DNA of 64,000 nucleotides from Janthinobacterium agaricidamnosum NBRC 102515 = DSM 9628 (GTDB taxonomy: Bacteria; Pseudomonadota; Gammaproteobacteria; Burkholderiales; Burkholderiaceae_D): contig NZ_HG322949.1 of NCBI RefSeq assembly GCF_000723165.1, positions 4,286,019 through 4,350,018 of the forward strand, read 5' to 3'. Shown piece by piece: positions 1-8,801 of this stretch. The notes under the pieces are model-generated. The model had not been told where the DNA came from and made no database searches. It worked only from the letters and a program-made list of their open reading frames with translations. Each line of letters begins with the position of its first letter. The stretch's first letter is position 1. The position numbers and the translations under genes are program-made.

Positions 1-4
1 TGGC

Positions 5-844
5 TCATGTAGTACTCCCGGCACGCGCCAGCCGGGCGCTGGCCGGCCAGTCGGCGCCCAGCGCGGCCGGCTCCAGCAAGGCCACCGGCAAGTCGCCGGC
101 GGTGGAGGATGGCTTGCTCCACGACAGCGGCGCCGGGCCGGACAACATCAGTTTCGACGGCGCCGCCAGGTCCAGCAGCAGCGCTTCGCGGCGCAAGGTC
201 TGGTTCAGCCAGTAATGTTCGGCGCCATGCGGCACCGGCAACGGCCGCACCGCGCGCAATACGCCCGCCTCGACGGCGGCGACGGTCAGCACGCCGTCAT
301 GCATCAAGCCATACCAGGCGCCGCCGGCCAGGCTGCCTTGCCAGCGGTTCCACGCGGCGGCGAAGTGCGGCACGATGGCGACGATATGCAATTTGTGGGC
401 GGCGGCGACGCGTTCGATCTGCGCCAGCAAGGCGCGCGGCATGGCGCCGAAAAACGGCGCGCCGGCGGCCCAGCCGGCATTGATGCTCCAGGCCGCCGGG
501 CTTTCGCCATACAGCGCCTGGAAACGCATCGCGGCGGCGGCGGCCAGGTCTTGCGGCTTGCTGGCGCCGGAAGGCAGCGCCACTTGCCACAGCCGCAGCA
601 AGTCGTCGTCGAGCACAAAACTGACCGGCCAGCCGGCATGGCCGGCGCCGGCCGTGGTGCGCAACACGGCGTCGAGCGCCTGGCCGAGCGCCGCATAAGC
701 GTCCTCGGCGCCGGCCGAGCTGGCCAATACGTCCTGCTCGGCCAGCCGGCTCAGCCTGTCGCCCGACCAGCGGCTGCTGCGCAGCACGGCGACAGCCGAT
801 CGCGACACGCCGATCCGCAATGCCTGTCCCAACTTTCTACGCAT
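5..844 (-). CDS. Hypothetical protein, PilM/GspL-like, in a type II secretion-like cluster
   Basis: A 279-residue protein with no signal peptide and no clear membrane segment. Its start overlaps the end of gspE by 8 bases, so it is probably translationally coupled and belongs to the same apparatus. I do not recognise a named family with confidence. The alternating hydrophobic strands near residues 70-95 (VSFVLDDDLLRLWQVALP) and the position after gspE and gspF resemble the actin-fold cytoplasmic proteins (PilM, GspL N-domain, MshI) that bridge the ATPase to the inner-membrane platform. That role is inferred from context only. The stop codon lies 5 bases inside the window, so any further genes of the operon are off the left edge. 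Confidence 0.6.
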   Translation of the reverse strand: MRRKLGQALRIGVSRSAVAVLRSSRWSGDRLSRLAEQDVLASSAGAEDAYAALGQALDAVLRTTAGAGHAGWPVSFVLDDDLLRLWQVALPSGASKPQDLAAAAAMRFQALYGESPAAWSINAGWAAGAPFFGAMPRALLAQIERVAAAHKLHIVAIVPHFAAAWNRWQGSLAGGAWYGLMHDGVLTVAAVEAGVLRAVRPLPVPHGAEHYWLNQTLRREALLLDLAAPSKLMLSGPAPLSWSKPSSTAGDLPVALLEPAALGADWPASARLARAGSTT

Positions 845-2543
845 GCAAAGTCACCCGTTTGATTTCAGTAATGGTGGTGGCGCCGCGCTTGACCAGCTCC
901 AGCGCGGCCTGGCGCAGGCTGCGCGTGCCGTTTTTGTACGCCGCCGCCTTGATCTGGCGGATCGGCCGCTTATCGACGATCAATTCGCGGATTTCATCGT
1001 TCAGCGTCAGGATCTCGGCGATCGAGCGGCGTCCCTTGTAGCCGGTGCCGCGGCAATCGCCGCAGCCCTTGCCCTGCATGAACTGGTAGTCGAACACGTC
1101 GGCCCGGCTCAGGCCGACGCTGGCCAGTTCGTGGTCGTCGGGCGTGTATTCGGTGGCGCAATGCGGGCAATTGGTGCGGATCAGGCGCTGCGCCCAGATG
1201 CCGTTCAAGGCCGACACAAACGCATACGGGTCGATACCCATGTGGGTAAAGCGGCCAAACACGTCGAACACGTTATTCGCGTGCACGGTGGTCAGCACCA
1301 AGTGGCCGGTCAGCGCCGACTGCACCGCGATCTCGGCGGTTTCGCGGTCGCGGATTTCGCCGACCATGATTTTATCCGGGTCGTGCCGCAAGATCGAGCG
1401 CAAGCCCTTGGCGAAGGTCAGGCCCTTCTTTTCATTGACCGGGATTTGCAGGATGCCGGGCAGCTGGTATTCGACCGGGTCTTCGATGGTGATGATTTTT
1501 TCGCGGCCGTTGTGGATTTCCGTCAGCGCCGCGTACAGCGTGGTGGTCTTGCCGGAACCGGTAGGTCCGGTCACCAGCAGCATGCCGTACGCCTCCTGCG
1601 CCAGCGTGCGCAGCGACACCAGCGACGGCGCGTCGAAGCCCAGCGCTTCCAGCGTCAGCGAGCCGTACGCTTCGATCATGGCGCGCTTGTCGAGAATCCG
1701 GATCACCGCGTCTTCGCCATGGATGCTGGGCATGATCGAGACCCGCAAGTCGATTTCGCGGCCGCCCGACTCCACCCGGAAGCTGCCGTCCTGCGGCACG
1801 CGCCGTTCGGCGATGTCCAGTTCGGCCAATACCTTGATGCGCGAAATGATGTGCTCCGCCACTTCGATGCCGTTGACCGCGGTGGCATGGTCGAGCACGC
1901 CGTCGACGCGGTATTTGACGGCCAGGCCGCCGGCGGTGCTTTCCAGGTGAATGTCCGAGGCGCCCGCTTTCAACGCGTCGTACAAGGTCGAGTTGACCAG
2001 CTTGACGGCCGGGCTGCCCGCTTCCGACACCGACGCGAACGACAGCACGGCGGCGGTCTTGCCGTCGCGCCGTCCGTCCATCGCGCCCGGCAGCAGGCTG
2101 TCGACGGCGCGCGCCGATTCTTCCTGCTTCGACAGATAGGCCTGGATATCGGCTTGCAGCGCCAGCCGCAATTGCAGCGGCGCTTGCGGCGCGCTCGCCG
2201 CGCGGGCGCCCAGCCAGGTTTGCAGGTCGAGGTCGAACGGGTCGGCGATCACGCCGATCACCTGCCCTTCCGCGCTGCGCAACAGCACCGCGTGGCGCGG
2301 CAAGGCCTGCGACAGCGGCAGCAAATCGAAGGCCGGCGTAAACGCCAGCATGTCGGCCGTTTCCAGCACCGCCAGGCCGAACGGCTGGGCCAGCGCCTGC
2401 ACCACCAGACGCGGCTCGATGCCGGTCAGCGCTTCCAGCTCTTCCACCAGCGAGCGTTTCGAGACGGCACGCAAGGCCCGCGCACGGCCCAGCAGCGCCG
2501 CGTCGATGGCTGGTGCCGCGCTGGCCAAGGGAACAACACTCAT
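837..2543 (-). CDS. gspE: Type II secretion / type IV pilus assembly ATPase GspE
   Basis: Cytoplasmic hexameric ATPase (568 residues) that powers pseudopilus assembly. An N-terminal T2SSE_N-like domain (about 1-150) precedes the ATPase core. The Walker A motif GPTGSGKTT has its lysine at about residue 332. The Asp/His box region reads IMVGEIRDRETAEIAVQSAL, followed by TGHLVLTTVHAN. Near the C terminus two CxxC pairs (CPHC and CGDC, about 30 residues apart) form the zinc-binding tetracysteine motif typical of GspE. Length fits the family (about 500-570). The gene overlaps gspF upstream by 4 bases and the PilM/GspL-like gene downstream by 8 bases, which indicates one operon. A PilB role cannot be excluded, but the gspG neighbour favours type II secretion. 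Confidence 0.95.
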   Translation of the reverse strand: MSVVPLASAAPAIDAALLGRARALRAVSKRSLVEELEALTGIEPRLVVQALAQPFGLAVLETADMLAFTPAFDLLPLSQALPRHAVLLRSAEGQVIGVIADPFDLDLQTWLGARAASAPQAPLQLRLALQADIQAYLSKQEESARAVDSLLPGAMDGRRDGKTAAVLSFASVSEAGSPAVKLVNSTLYDALKAGASDIHLESTAGGLAVKYRVDGVLDHATAVNGIEVAEHIISRIKVLAELDIAERRVPQDGSFRVESGGREIDLRVSIMPSIHGEDAVIRILDKRAMIEAYGSLTLEALGFDAPSLVSLRTLAQEAYGMLLVTGPTGSGKTTTLYAALTEIHNGREKIITIEDPVEYQLPGILQIPVNEKKGLTFAKGLRSILRHDPDKIMVGEIRDRETAEIAVQSALTGHLVLTTVHANNVFDVFGRFTHMGIDPYAFVSALNGIWAQRLIRTNCPHCATEYTPDDHELASVGLSRADVFDYQFMQGKGCGDCRGTGYKGRRSIAEILTLNDEIRELIVDKRPIRQIKAAAYKNGTRSLRQAALELVKRGATTITEIKRVTLHA

Positions 2544-3736
2544 GAAATATCTCCAGCCAGATCGAAAATCGGCATGTACAACAACACCACGATGGCGCCG
2601 ACCACCAGGCCGATGGCGGCCATCAGCAGCGGCTCGAACGTGCGCGTGAAGCGCTCGATCCAGCGGCTGATCTCGCCATCGTAAAAGGCCGCCGACTGGC
2701 TCAGCATCGGTCCCATGTCGCCGGTCCGTTCGCCGACGCGCAGCATGCGCAGCGAAATCGGCGTGGTCAGGCTGTTCACTTCAAACGCGGTCGACAACGG
2801 CAAGCCGGATTCGACGCTCAGGCGCGCCGCCTGCAGCGAGGCGCGCATGCCCGGCGAAACCATGTCCTGCACCGTGCTGATCGCCTGCACGATGGTGATG
2901 CCGCCTTCCGACAGCATGCCCAGCGTCAGGTACAAGCGCGACAATTCATAGATGCGCACCCGCTCGCCGATGCCCGGCACCTTGGCCAGCAGGCGAATCG
3001 CGCCGCCGTTGGCGGTGACGCGGCGCACCAGCACCGTGACCAGCGAGATCAGCGCGGCAAAACCGCCCAGCAGCAAGGTGGTATGGTTGCCGGCGAACTG
3101 GCCCCAGCCCAGCAGCACTTGCGACATCCACGGCAGGCTGCGGCCGGCGCCCTGGTACACCTCGGCGAAACGCGGCACCACATAGGTAATCAGGAAAGTG
3201 CTGACGCCGCCGCCGACCAGCAGCAGTATCACCGGATAAATCGCGGCGCTGACGATCTTGGCGCGCACCAGGTCGATGCGCTGCTGGTAATCGATGTAGC
3301 GCGCCAGCGCGCGCGGCAAGTCGCTGGTGCCTTCGGCGGCGCGCACGATGCCGATATACAGCGGCGGAAACAGATCGGCCTGGTCGGCCAGCACCGCCGA
3401 AAAGCGCTTGCCTTCACGTAAGCCATCGAGCAGGCGGCCGAGTGCGCCGCGGGTGCCCGGGTTGGCTTCTTTTTCGAGCAGCGCTTCCAGGCCCTCGACG
3501 ATGCCGAGGCCGGCCGTCAGCAGGGCCAGCAATTCCTGGCTGAACAAGACCAGCGACAGGGTCTTGCCCTGGCGCCGCTTGACGGAACTGAACGGCGTGC
3601 CGCGCAGCGGCGCGATGGCGCTGACGAACAGCCCGCGCGCCTCCGCCTGCTGGCGGGCGTCGGCTTCGTCGCGGCCATCGATGACCAGACTGGACACGGT
3701 CATGTCGGCGGACAGGACCCGAACATCGAACTGCAT
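2540..3736 (-). CDS. gspF: Type II secretion inner-membrane platform protein GspF
   Basis: Polytopic inner-membrane protein (398 residues) of the GspF/PilC family, which couples the GspE ATPase to pseudopilin assembly. Two repeated T2SSF domains are visible. The first, at about 65-190, starts at LVLFSQELLALLTAGLGIVE; the second, at about 270-390, contains LYLTLGMLSEGGITIVQAIS. Each is followed by a hydrophobic membrane segment (near YPVILLLVGGGVSTFLI and at the C terminus LLMAAIGLVVGAIVVLLYMP). Length is as expected. Its 3' end overlaps gspE by 4 bases (ATGA type), and it lies 12 bases after gspG. Confidence 0.95.
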   Translation of the reverse strand: MQFDVRVLSADMTVSSLVIDGRDEADARQQAEARGLFVSAIAPLRGTPFSSVKRRQGKTLSLVLFSQELLALLTAGLGIVEGLEALLEKEANPGTRGALGRLLDGLREGKRFSAVLADQADLFPPLYIGIVRAAEGTSDLPRALARYIDYQQRIDLVRAKIVSAAIYPVILLLVGGGVSTFLITYVVPRFAEVYQGAGRSLPWMSQVLLGWGQFAGNHTTLLLGGFAALISLVTVLVRRVTANGGAIRLLAKVPGIGERVRIYELSRLYLTLGMLSEGGITIVQAISTVQDMVSPGMRASLQAARLSVESGLPLSTAFEVNSLTTPISLRMLRVGERTGDMGPMLSQSAAFYDGEISRWIERFTRTFEPLLMAAIGLVVGAIVVLLYMPIFDLAGDIS

Positions 3737-3748
3737 GGCGATGAAATC

Positions 3749-4249
3749 TTATTGTGAAGTGATGTCGGCGTCTTCACCGCTGCCGCCGGGCTGGCCATCC
3801 TTGCCCAGGGAAATGATGTCGTACTCACCCTTGGTGCCTGGCGAACGGTACTGGTATGGGTGGCCCCATGGATCGAGCGGCACGGCTTTCTTCAGGTACG
3901 GACCATTCCATTTGGCGCCGGCGGTCGGCGGCGCCGTCAACAGCGCGGCCAGGCCTTCATCGCTGTTCGGATAACGGCCGACGTCGAGGCGGTAGGTATC
4001 CAGCGATTTTTCAAACGCTTCGATCTGCGCCTTGGCCACCGTCACTTCGGACTTGCCCAGTTGCGCAAAATACTTGGGACCGACATACGCGGCCAGCAAA
4101 CCAATAATCACGATCACCACCAGCAATTCCAGCAAGGTAAACCCACCCTGACCAGCTTTTTCCTTGCCTGTCTTACATGATAAACGGCTCGTTTTACCTG
4201 CTTGCTTGCCTGACTGACTGTGTACTGCGTGACTGTGTACTGCGTGCAT
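3749..4249 (-). CDS. gspG: Type II secretion major pseudopilin GspG, with long repeat-bearing leader
   Basis: Pseudopilin of 166 residues. The prepilin peptidase site is clear: GG|FTLLELLVVIVIIGLLAAYV, with Glu at mature position 5. The C-terminal part carries the GspG signature: LDVGRYPNSDEGLAAL, then WNGPYLKKAVPLDPWGHPYQY and the calcium-site-like SLGKDGQPGG. The leader before the cleavage site is 36 residues, far longer than the usual 6-15, and begins with HAVHS twice. The start is supported by a GGAG Shine-Dalgarno 8 bases upstream, and no in-frame ATG lies between it and the cleavage site. It is the first gene of the gspG-gspF-gspE group. Confidence 0.93.
   Translation of the reverse strand: MHAVHSHAVHSQSGKQAGKTSRLSCKTGKEKAGQGGFTLLELLVVIVIIGLLAAYVGPKYFAQLGKSEVTVAKAQIEAFEKSLDTYRLDVGRYPNSDEGLAALLTAPPTAGAKWNGPYLKKAVPLDPWGHPYQYRSPGTKGEYDIISLGKDGQPGGSGEDADITSQ
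4216..4245 (-). repeat. Perfect 15-nt tandem repeat (x2) inside the gspG leader
   Basis: The 15-base unit gactgtgtactgcgt occurs twice head to tail (4216-4230 and 4231-4245). It lies in frame within gspG and encodes HAVHS twice right after the start codon. The unit is a multiple of three, so copy-number changes would alter leader length without a frameshift. Confidence 0.9.
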
Positions 4250-4715
4250 CCGCGGCGCTCCTCAATTGATCGCTGCCACCCATGCGCCATGACGGCGCAA
4301 TAAAGTGGTTCCATCCATCAGCCTACCATGCCGCGAATGGTTGAGACAATCTTTTATTTTTGCTGCGCGGCAACTTATTGCCTTGGAAACCAATTTTAAT
4401 TACATCTGTGGCGGCGACGTCTGGACGCAACATTAATATTTCATTAAAGGCATTATTTATTTTCAACGCCAGCCTCGTTGACTATTGGTTAAAATTTAAT
4501 AGTAAAAAGAAAATTTTATTCTGTTGTTTTTTGTAACTTGCGAATAAAAAACACAATATTCTTTGCAAAATCAATTGACTCTTTTGCTATAGTAAAAGTT
4601 AACCTTATGCATGCTCATTTTTGCAAGACCTTGAGCAGATGACCATACGGTGATGTTGGGATGAAAACACTAAACGCAAAAAATATTGCACTAAAAACAA
4701 CCAAGGGAAGACCTC
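4250..4715. other. AT-rich divergent intergenic region between gspG and a PEP-CTERM gene
   Basis: 466 bases without a credible gene, separating two divergently transcribed genes, so it should hold both promoters. Base composition turns strongly AT-rich from about 4330 to 4700, unlike the GC-rich genes on either side. On the plus strand TTGCAA (4563-4568) and TATAGT (4588-4593) could form a promoter, but the 19-base spacer is long. A 5-bp inverted repeat (GCGCC/GGCGC) near 4286-4300 lies upstream of gspG. No RNA gene is recognised. Confidence 0.5.
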
Positions 4716-5510
4716 ATGAATCATTTTATGTACGGTACAGCACCACGCCAAGCTGCCCCATCTCGTTTTCCGTTCAAGAAGCTGCTGGGCGGCGCCCTGC
4801 TCGGCGCCGCGCTGGCCGCCGCGCCAGCCGCCCAGGCCGATGTGATCACGTTTGAGAATTACGTCAACAACCTGGTCGGCGACAGCGACTACTTTGACGA
4901 AGCCGGCGTACGCCTGACCGGCTTTTCCAATGCGCCGAACGGCCAGCCTGGCGACTTCGTCGGCGCGATCTTCGACGGCAGCGACCGTGGCGCCTGCGGC
5001 AACCTGGCTTGCCCGGTGAATAACCAGAGTGCCTATTACGCCGCGCTCAACGACGGCATCCTGCAACTCGACCAGCTCAACGGCAACTATGTCAGCGTGC
5101 GCGGCTTCGACGCCAGCTTCATCGGCGCGGCCCAGGGCGTATCGTATCCAGCCGTGTCGGGCTTGCTGCGCGTGCAAGGCTTTTACGCCGACGGCAGCTC
5201 GGTCTATGAAACCTACCAACTGGGCGGCCCGATCGGCGGCAGCTTCCAGTTCCAGCATTTCGACACCTCCGCATCGTTCGGCAACCAGCAATTCAACAGC
5301 GTGGCGTTTTTCGGCTTTACTTGCAACACCACCGGCAATTGCAATGCGTTCAGCAGCAACAAGGGCCAGTTCGCGCTCGACAACATCGTCGTCTCGGTGC
5401 CCGAGCCATCGACCTACGCGATGCTGCTGCTCGGCCTGGCCGGCATAGGCGCCGTGGCGCGCCGCCGCAACCGCCGCCAAGCCACATCGACATTGCAAGC
5501 GCACGCTTGA
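4716..5510 (+). CDS. PEP-CTERM sorting domain protein (QFxxD type)
   Basis: Secreted surface protein of 264 residues. The N terminus has a signal peptide: basic FKK, then a hydrophobic Ala/Leu stretch ending AAPAAQA near residue 41. The C terminus is a classic exosortase signal: VPEPSTYAMLLLGLAGIGA followed by the basic cluster RRRNRR. The QFALDN motif just before it matches the PEP_CTERM QFxxD family as I recall it. Four cysteines (CGNLAC, and C-N-T-T-G-N-C) could form disulfides. The start is supported by GGGAAG about 8 bases upstream. It is a likely substrate of the exosortase at 37757-38689. It is followed after 38 bases by the S8 protease, probably in the same transcript. Function unknown. 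Confidence 0.88.
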   Translation: MNHFMYGTAPRQAAPSRFPFKKLLGGALLGAALAAAPAAQADVITFENYVNNLVGDSDYFDEAGVRLTGFSNAPNGQPGDFVGAIFDGSDRGACGNLACPVNNQSAYYAALNDGILQLDQLNGNYVSVRGFDASFIGAAQGVSYPAVSGLLRVQGFYADGSSVYETYQLGGPIGGSFQFQHFDTSASFGNQQFNSVAFFGFTCNTTGNCNAFSSNKGQFALDNIVVSVPEPSTYAMLLLGLAGIGAVARRRNRRQATSTLQAHA

Positions 5511-5548
5511 ACCGCCACCGCATCCCTTACCCTCATCAGGAATTCACT

Positions 5549-8500
5549 ATGAAATTAAGCATGAAATTACGCCCGGTTTCGGTTGCCGTGCTGGTGCTGT
5601 TGTCCGGCCTGAGCATGGCCGCGCACGCCGACGAAATCCGCCGCCCTTACATCGTGCAACTGGCCGACAAGCCGGTCGCCTCCTACACCGGCAGCGTGGC
5701 AGGCCTGAACGCGACCCAGCCGGCGCCCGGCCAGCGGCTCGACCTGGCCAGCAGCGATGTGCAGCTGTATTCGGACTACCTGGAACAAAAACAGGCGCTG
5801 GTGCAATCCATCGTCGCCGGCGCGCCGATCCAGTATCAATACAAAGTGGTGCTGAACGGTTTTTCGGCGCTGCTGACCGACGATGAGGTGCGCCAGCTCA
5901 AGGCCAGCGGCGACGTGGCCAGCGTGGCGGCCGACGAGGCGCGCCATGTGTTGACCAACTACACCCCGACCTTCCTCGGCCTGGACCAGCCGGACGGCTT
6001 GTGGAGCAAGCTGGGCGGCAAGGAACACGCTGGTGAAGACATCATCGTCGGCATCGTCGACGGCGGCGTCTGGCCGGAAAATCCGGCTTACGCCGACCGC
6101 GTCGACAGCAATGGCTTGCCGACCTTCGATCCATCCGCCACCCTGGCCTACGGCGCGGCGCCAGCCGGCTGGAATGGCACTTGCCAGGCTGGCGAAGGAT
6201 TTAGCGCCGCCAATTGCAACAATAAATTGATCGGCGCCCAGTACTTCGACGCGGTGCGCGTGACCGACACCGCCAAAGTGGCGCACTGGAGCGAATTCAA
6301 GTCGCCGCGCGATTCGATCGGCGGCGGCCTCGGCGAAGGCGGCCACGGCACCCACACCTCGACCACCGCGGCCGGCAACAGCGGCGTGGCGGCGAATGTG
6401 GCCGGCGTGCCGATGGGCCAGGTATCCGGCATGGCGCCGCGCGCCCGCGTGGCGGTCTATAAAGTGTGCTGGTCGTACAACCTGGCCACCGAAGCGACCG
6501 GCGCCAAAAATACCTGCTATGGCGGCGACAGCGTCGCGGCGATCGAAAAAGCCGTGCTCGACGGCGTCAACGTGATCAACTATTCGATCAGCGGCGGCGC
6601 CAGCGTCAGCGACCCGGTCGAACAAGCCTTTTTGCATGCGTCGAATGCCGGCATTTTTGTCGCCGCCTCGGCCGGCAATGCCGGCCCGGCCAATGCGGTG
6701 GCCCACATCAGCCCATGGCTGACCACGGTGGCCGCGTCGACCCATAACCGTTTCTTCCAGGGCAAAGTCACCTTGGGCAATGGCGCCAGCTACAGCGGCG
6801 CATCGCTGAATAACAGCCCGTTGCCGAACAGCCCGCTGATCCGCGCCGAAGACGCCGGTGTCGCCGGCACCAACCCGGCCAACCTGGCGCTGTGCTTCAG
6901 CAGCGGCTCGAATGGCGGCGTGGCGCTGCTCGACCCGGCCAAGGTCAGCGGCAAGATCGTCACTTGCTTGCGCGGCAACAATGCGCGTACCGACAAGAGC
7001 CTGGCCGTGCAGCAAGCGGGCGGCGTCGGCATGGTGCTGGTCGATAACGGCGCCGGCCTGGTGGCCGATACGCACGCGGTGCCTAGCGTGCACGTCAATG
7101 CGGCGGACGGCAACCTGATACGCGCATTTGCGCAAACCCAGGGCGCCAGCGCGGCGCTGGCCAAGTTCGTGATCACCAATAACGGCGCCGGCGCGCCGGT
7201 GGTGGCCGATTTCTCGTCGCGCGGCCCGAACATGTACGACGCCAACCTGCTGAAACCGGACGTCGCCGCGCCGGGCGTGGAAATCCTGGCCGGCATGACG
7301 CCAGCCTTGAGCCAGCAACAGCGCGCCGCCGTGATCGATGGCAGCCTGGTGCCGCCGCCGTCGTGGAATTTCCTGCAAGGCACGTCGATGGCCAGCCCGC
7401 ACGTGGCCGGCCTGGCCGCGCTGCTGCGCCAGCAACATCCGAGCTGGACCCCGGCCGCCATCAAGTCGGCGCTGATGACCACCGGCAGCGCGACCTTGCC
7501 GGATGCCCAGACCGGCGAAGCGCGCGGCATCTTGCCCTGGGGCCAGGGCGCCGGCCATGTGACGCCGAACAAGGCCAGCGATCCGGGCCTGGTATATGAC
7601 GCCACGCTGGCCGACTACAAGAAATACATGTGCGGCGTCGGCATCGCGGCGGAATGCGCGACCGGCAGCATCCCCGGCTACAACTTGAACTTGCCGTCGA
7701 TCACCGTCAGCAATGTGCTCGGTTCGCAAGTGGTGACGCGCCGCGTCACCAACGTCGGCGCCACGGCCGCGACCTACACCGCCAGCGCCACGCTGAGCGG
7801 CTACAACGTGGCCGTCGCGCCAAGCACGCTGGTGCTGGCGCCGGGCGAAAGCAAATCGTTCACCGTGACGCTGACCCGCAATGGCGCGCCGGACAATGTG
7901 TGGCAATTCGGCGCACTGGTATGGAGCGATGGCGTACACACGGTGCGCAGTCCGGTAACGGCGCGTTCCGGCCGTTCCGTGGTGGCGCCGGCCTTGCTGG
8001 AATCGGACCGTGCCAGCGGCTTGCGCGCGGTCGGCGTATCGACCGGTTTCACCGGCAAGCTGGGCGCCGCCAAGGGCGGCCTGAAGGAAGTCAGCCGCAC
8101 CGCCTTGACCGTCAACCAGGCGCCGCTCGGCAGCATCGAAAACACCGCCCAGGCGTTGGCGGCGTGCAAGGCCGGTTCCAACGGCGTGCGCCGGGTGCAA
8201 GTGGCGGTGCCAGCCAGTACCGTGGCGGCCCGTTTCGAAACCTTTGACCGCGATACCGAAGGCGGCGGCGGCCACGATCTCGACTTGATCGTGCTCAACA
8301 GCAGCGGCGCGCAAGTTGGCGCCTCGCTGCACGAAGGTTCCAACGAAGCGGTGACGCTGGCAGGCCCGGCGGCAGGCACCTACACCGTTTGCGTGCTGGG
8401 CTATAGCGTGGCCAATGGCGTATCGGCCAACTTCAGCCTGTCGTCGGCGGTGGTGACCACCGCCGATACCGGCGGCAACCTGAAAGTGAGCTTGCCGAGC

Positions 8501-8698
8501 ACCGTGTATGCGGCCGGCACCGCCAGCGCCGGCATCTCCTGGTCTGGCCTGGTCAGCGGCAAGCGTTACCTGGGCGGCGTGACCTTCCTGGATCAAAACA
8601 ACGCTGCGGCGGCCACCACCGTGTTGTCGGTGGAAACCGACAATCCAGTGCCGCTGGCGGCGCCGGACCGCGCGCCGCGTCAGGTGAGCGACATCTAA
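5549..8698 (+). CDS. Secreted S8 family subtilisin-like serine protease with PA domain
   Basis: Large secreted protease of 1049 residues. The frame is open further upstream, but ATG at 5549 has an AGGA ribosome site and is followed directly by a signal peptide (LRPVSVAVLVLLSGLSMAAHA). Domains in order: inhibitor I9 propeptide (about 30-135), S8 catalytic domain with Asp171 (GIVDGGVWPE), His266 (GHGTHTST) and Ser613 (GTSMASPH), and a protease-associated domain inserted between His and Ser (about 430-560). An Fn3-like domain (about 715-810) and a PPC-like beta domain (about 890-960, DLDLIVLNSSG) follow. The arrangement is that of the cucumisin/Vpr-like group. There is no PEP-CTERM anchor, so it is probably released to the medium by the general or type II route. 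Confidence 0.93.
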   Translation: MKLSMKLRPVSVAVLVLLSGLSMAAHADEIRRPYIVQLADKPVASYTGSVAGLNATQPAPGQRLDLASSDVQLYSDYLEQKQALVQSIVAGAPIQYQYKVVLNGFSALLTDDEVRQLKASGDVASVAADEARHVLTNYTPTFLGLDQPDGLWSKLGGKEHAGEDIIVGIVDGGVWPENPAYADRVDSNGLPTFDPSATLAYGAAPAGWNGTCQAGEGFSAANCNNKLIGAQYFDAVRVTDTAKVAHWSEFKSPRDSIGGGLGEGGHGTHTSTTAAGNSGVAANVAGVPMGQVSGMAPRARVAVYKVCWSYNLATEATGAKNTCYGGDSVAAIEKAVLDGVNVINYSISGGASVSDPVEQAFLHASNAGIFVAASAGNAGPANAVAHISPWLTTVAASTHNRFFQGKVTLGNGASYSGASLNNSPLPNSPLIRAEDAGVAGTNPANLALCFSSGSNGGVALLDPAKVSGKIVTCLRGNNARTDKSLAVQQAGGVGMVLVDNGAGLVADTHAVPSVHVNAADGNLIRAFAQTQGASAALAKFVITNNGAGAPVVADFSSRGPNMYDANLLKPDVAAPGVEILAGMTPALSQQQRAAVIDGSLVPPPSWNFLQGTSMASPHVAGLAALLRQQHPSWTPAAIKSALMTTGSATLPDAQTGEARGILPWGQGAGHVTPNKASDPGLVYDATLADYKKYMCGVGIAAECATGSIPGYNLNLPSITVSNVLGSQVVTRRVTNVGATAATYTASATLSGYNVAVAPSTLVLAPGESKSFTVTLTRNGAPDNVWQFGALVWSDGVHTVRSPVTARSGRSVVAPALLESDRASGLRAVGVSTGFTGKLGAAKGGLKEVSRTALTVNQAPLGSIENTAQALAACKAGSNGVRRVQVAVPASTVAARFETFDRDTEGGGGHDLDLIVLNSSGAQVGASLHEGSNEAVTLAGPAAGTYTVCVLGYSVANGVSANFSLSSAVVTTADTGGNLKVSLPSTVYAAGTASAGISWSGLVSGKRYLGGVTFLDQNNAAAATTVLSVETDNPVPLAAPDRAPRQVSDI

Positions 8699-8719
8699 GT
8701 CTACATTCGAGCCCAAGCC

Positions 8720-8739
8720 GGCAGGCTGCAAAACCTGCC
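8720..8739. other. Small hairpin 3' of the S8 protease gene
   Basis: GGCAGG (8720-8725) and CCTGCC (8734-8739) form a 6-bp stem with an 8-base loop. It sits 21 bases after the stop codon and just before the stronger U-tract terminator. It could protect the mRNA 3' end or be incidental. Confidence 0.4.
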
Positions 8740-8746
8740 GTTCCGC

Positions 8747-8779
8747 AAGCCGCGCGCTTCCCGCCCGCGGCTTTTTTTT
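8747..8779 (+). terminator. Rho-independent terminator after the S8 protease gene
   Basis: AAGCCGCG (8747-8754) and CGCGGCTT (8766-8773) form an 8-bp GC-rich stem with an 11-base loop. The descending arm runs into an unbroken T tract to 8779. It lies between two convergent genes and reads in the plus direction. Confidence 0.85.
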
Positions 8780-8801
8780 CGGCCGCGACCCGGCCCGGCA
8801 C

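Noticed and set aside
843..2684. A 613-codon open frame on the plus strand
   Set aside because: It is the antisense shadow of gspE and the end of gspF.
5321..5548. Upstream extension of the S8 protease reading frame
   Set aside because: It overlaps the end of the PEP-CTERM gene in another frame; ATG 5549 has a ribosome site and a signal peptide directly after it.
5567..8731. A 1054-codon open frame on the minus strand
   Set aside because: It is antisense to the S8 protease, whose catalytic triad is complete. Its His/Arg/Gln-rich product is a GC artefact.
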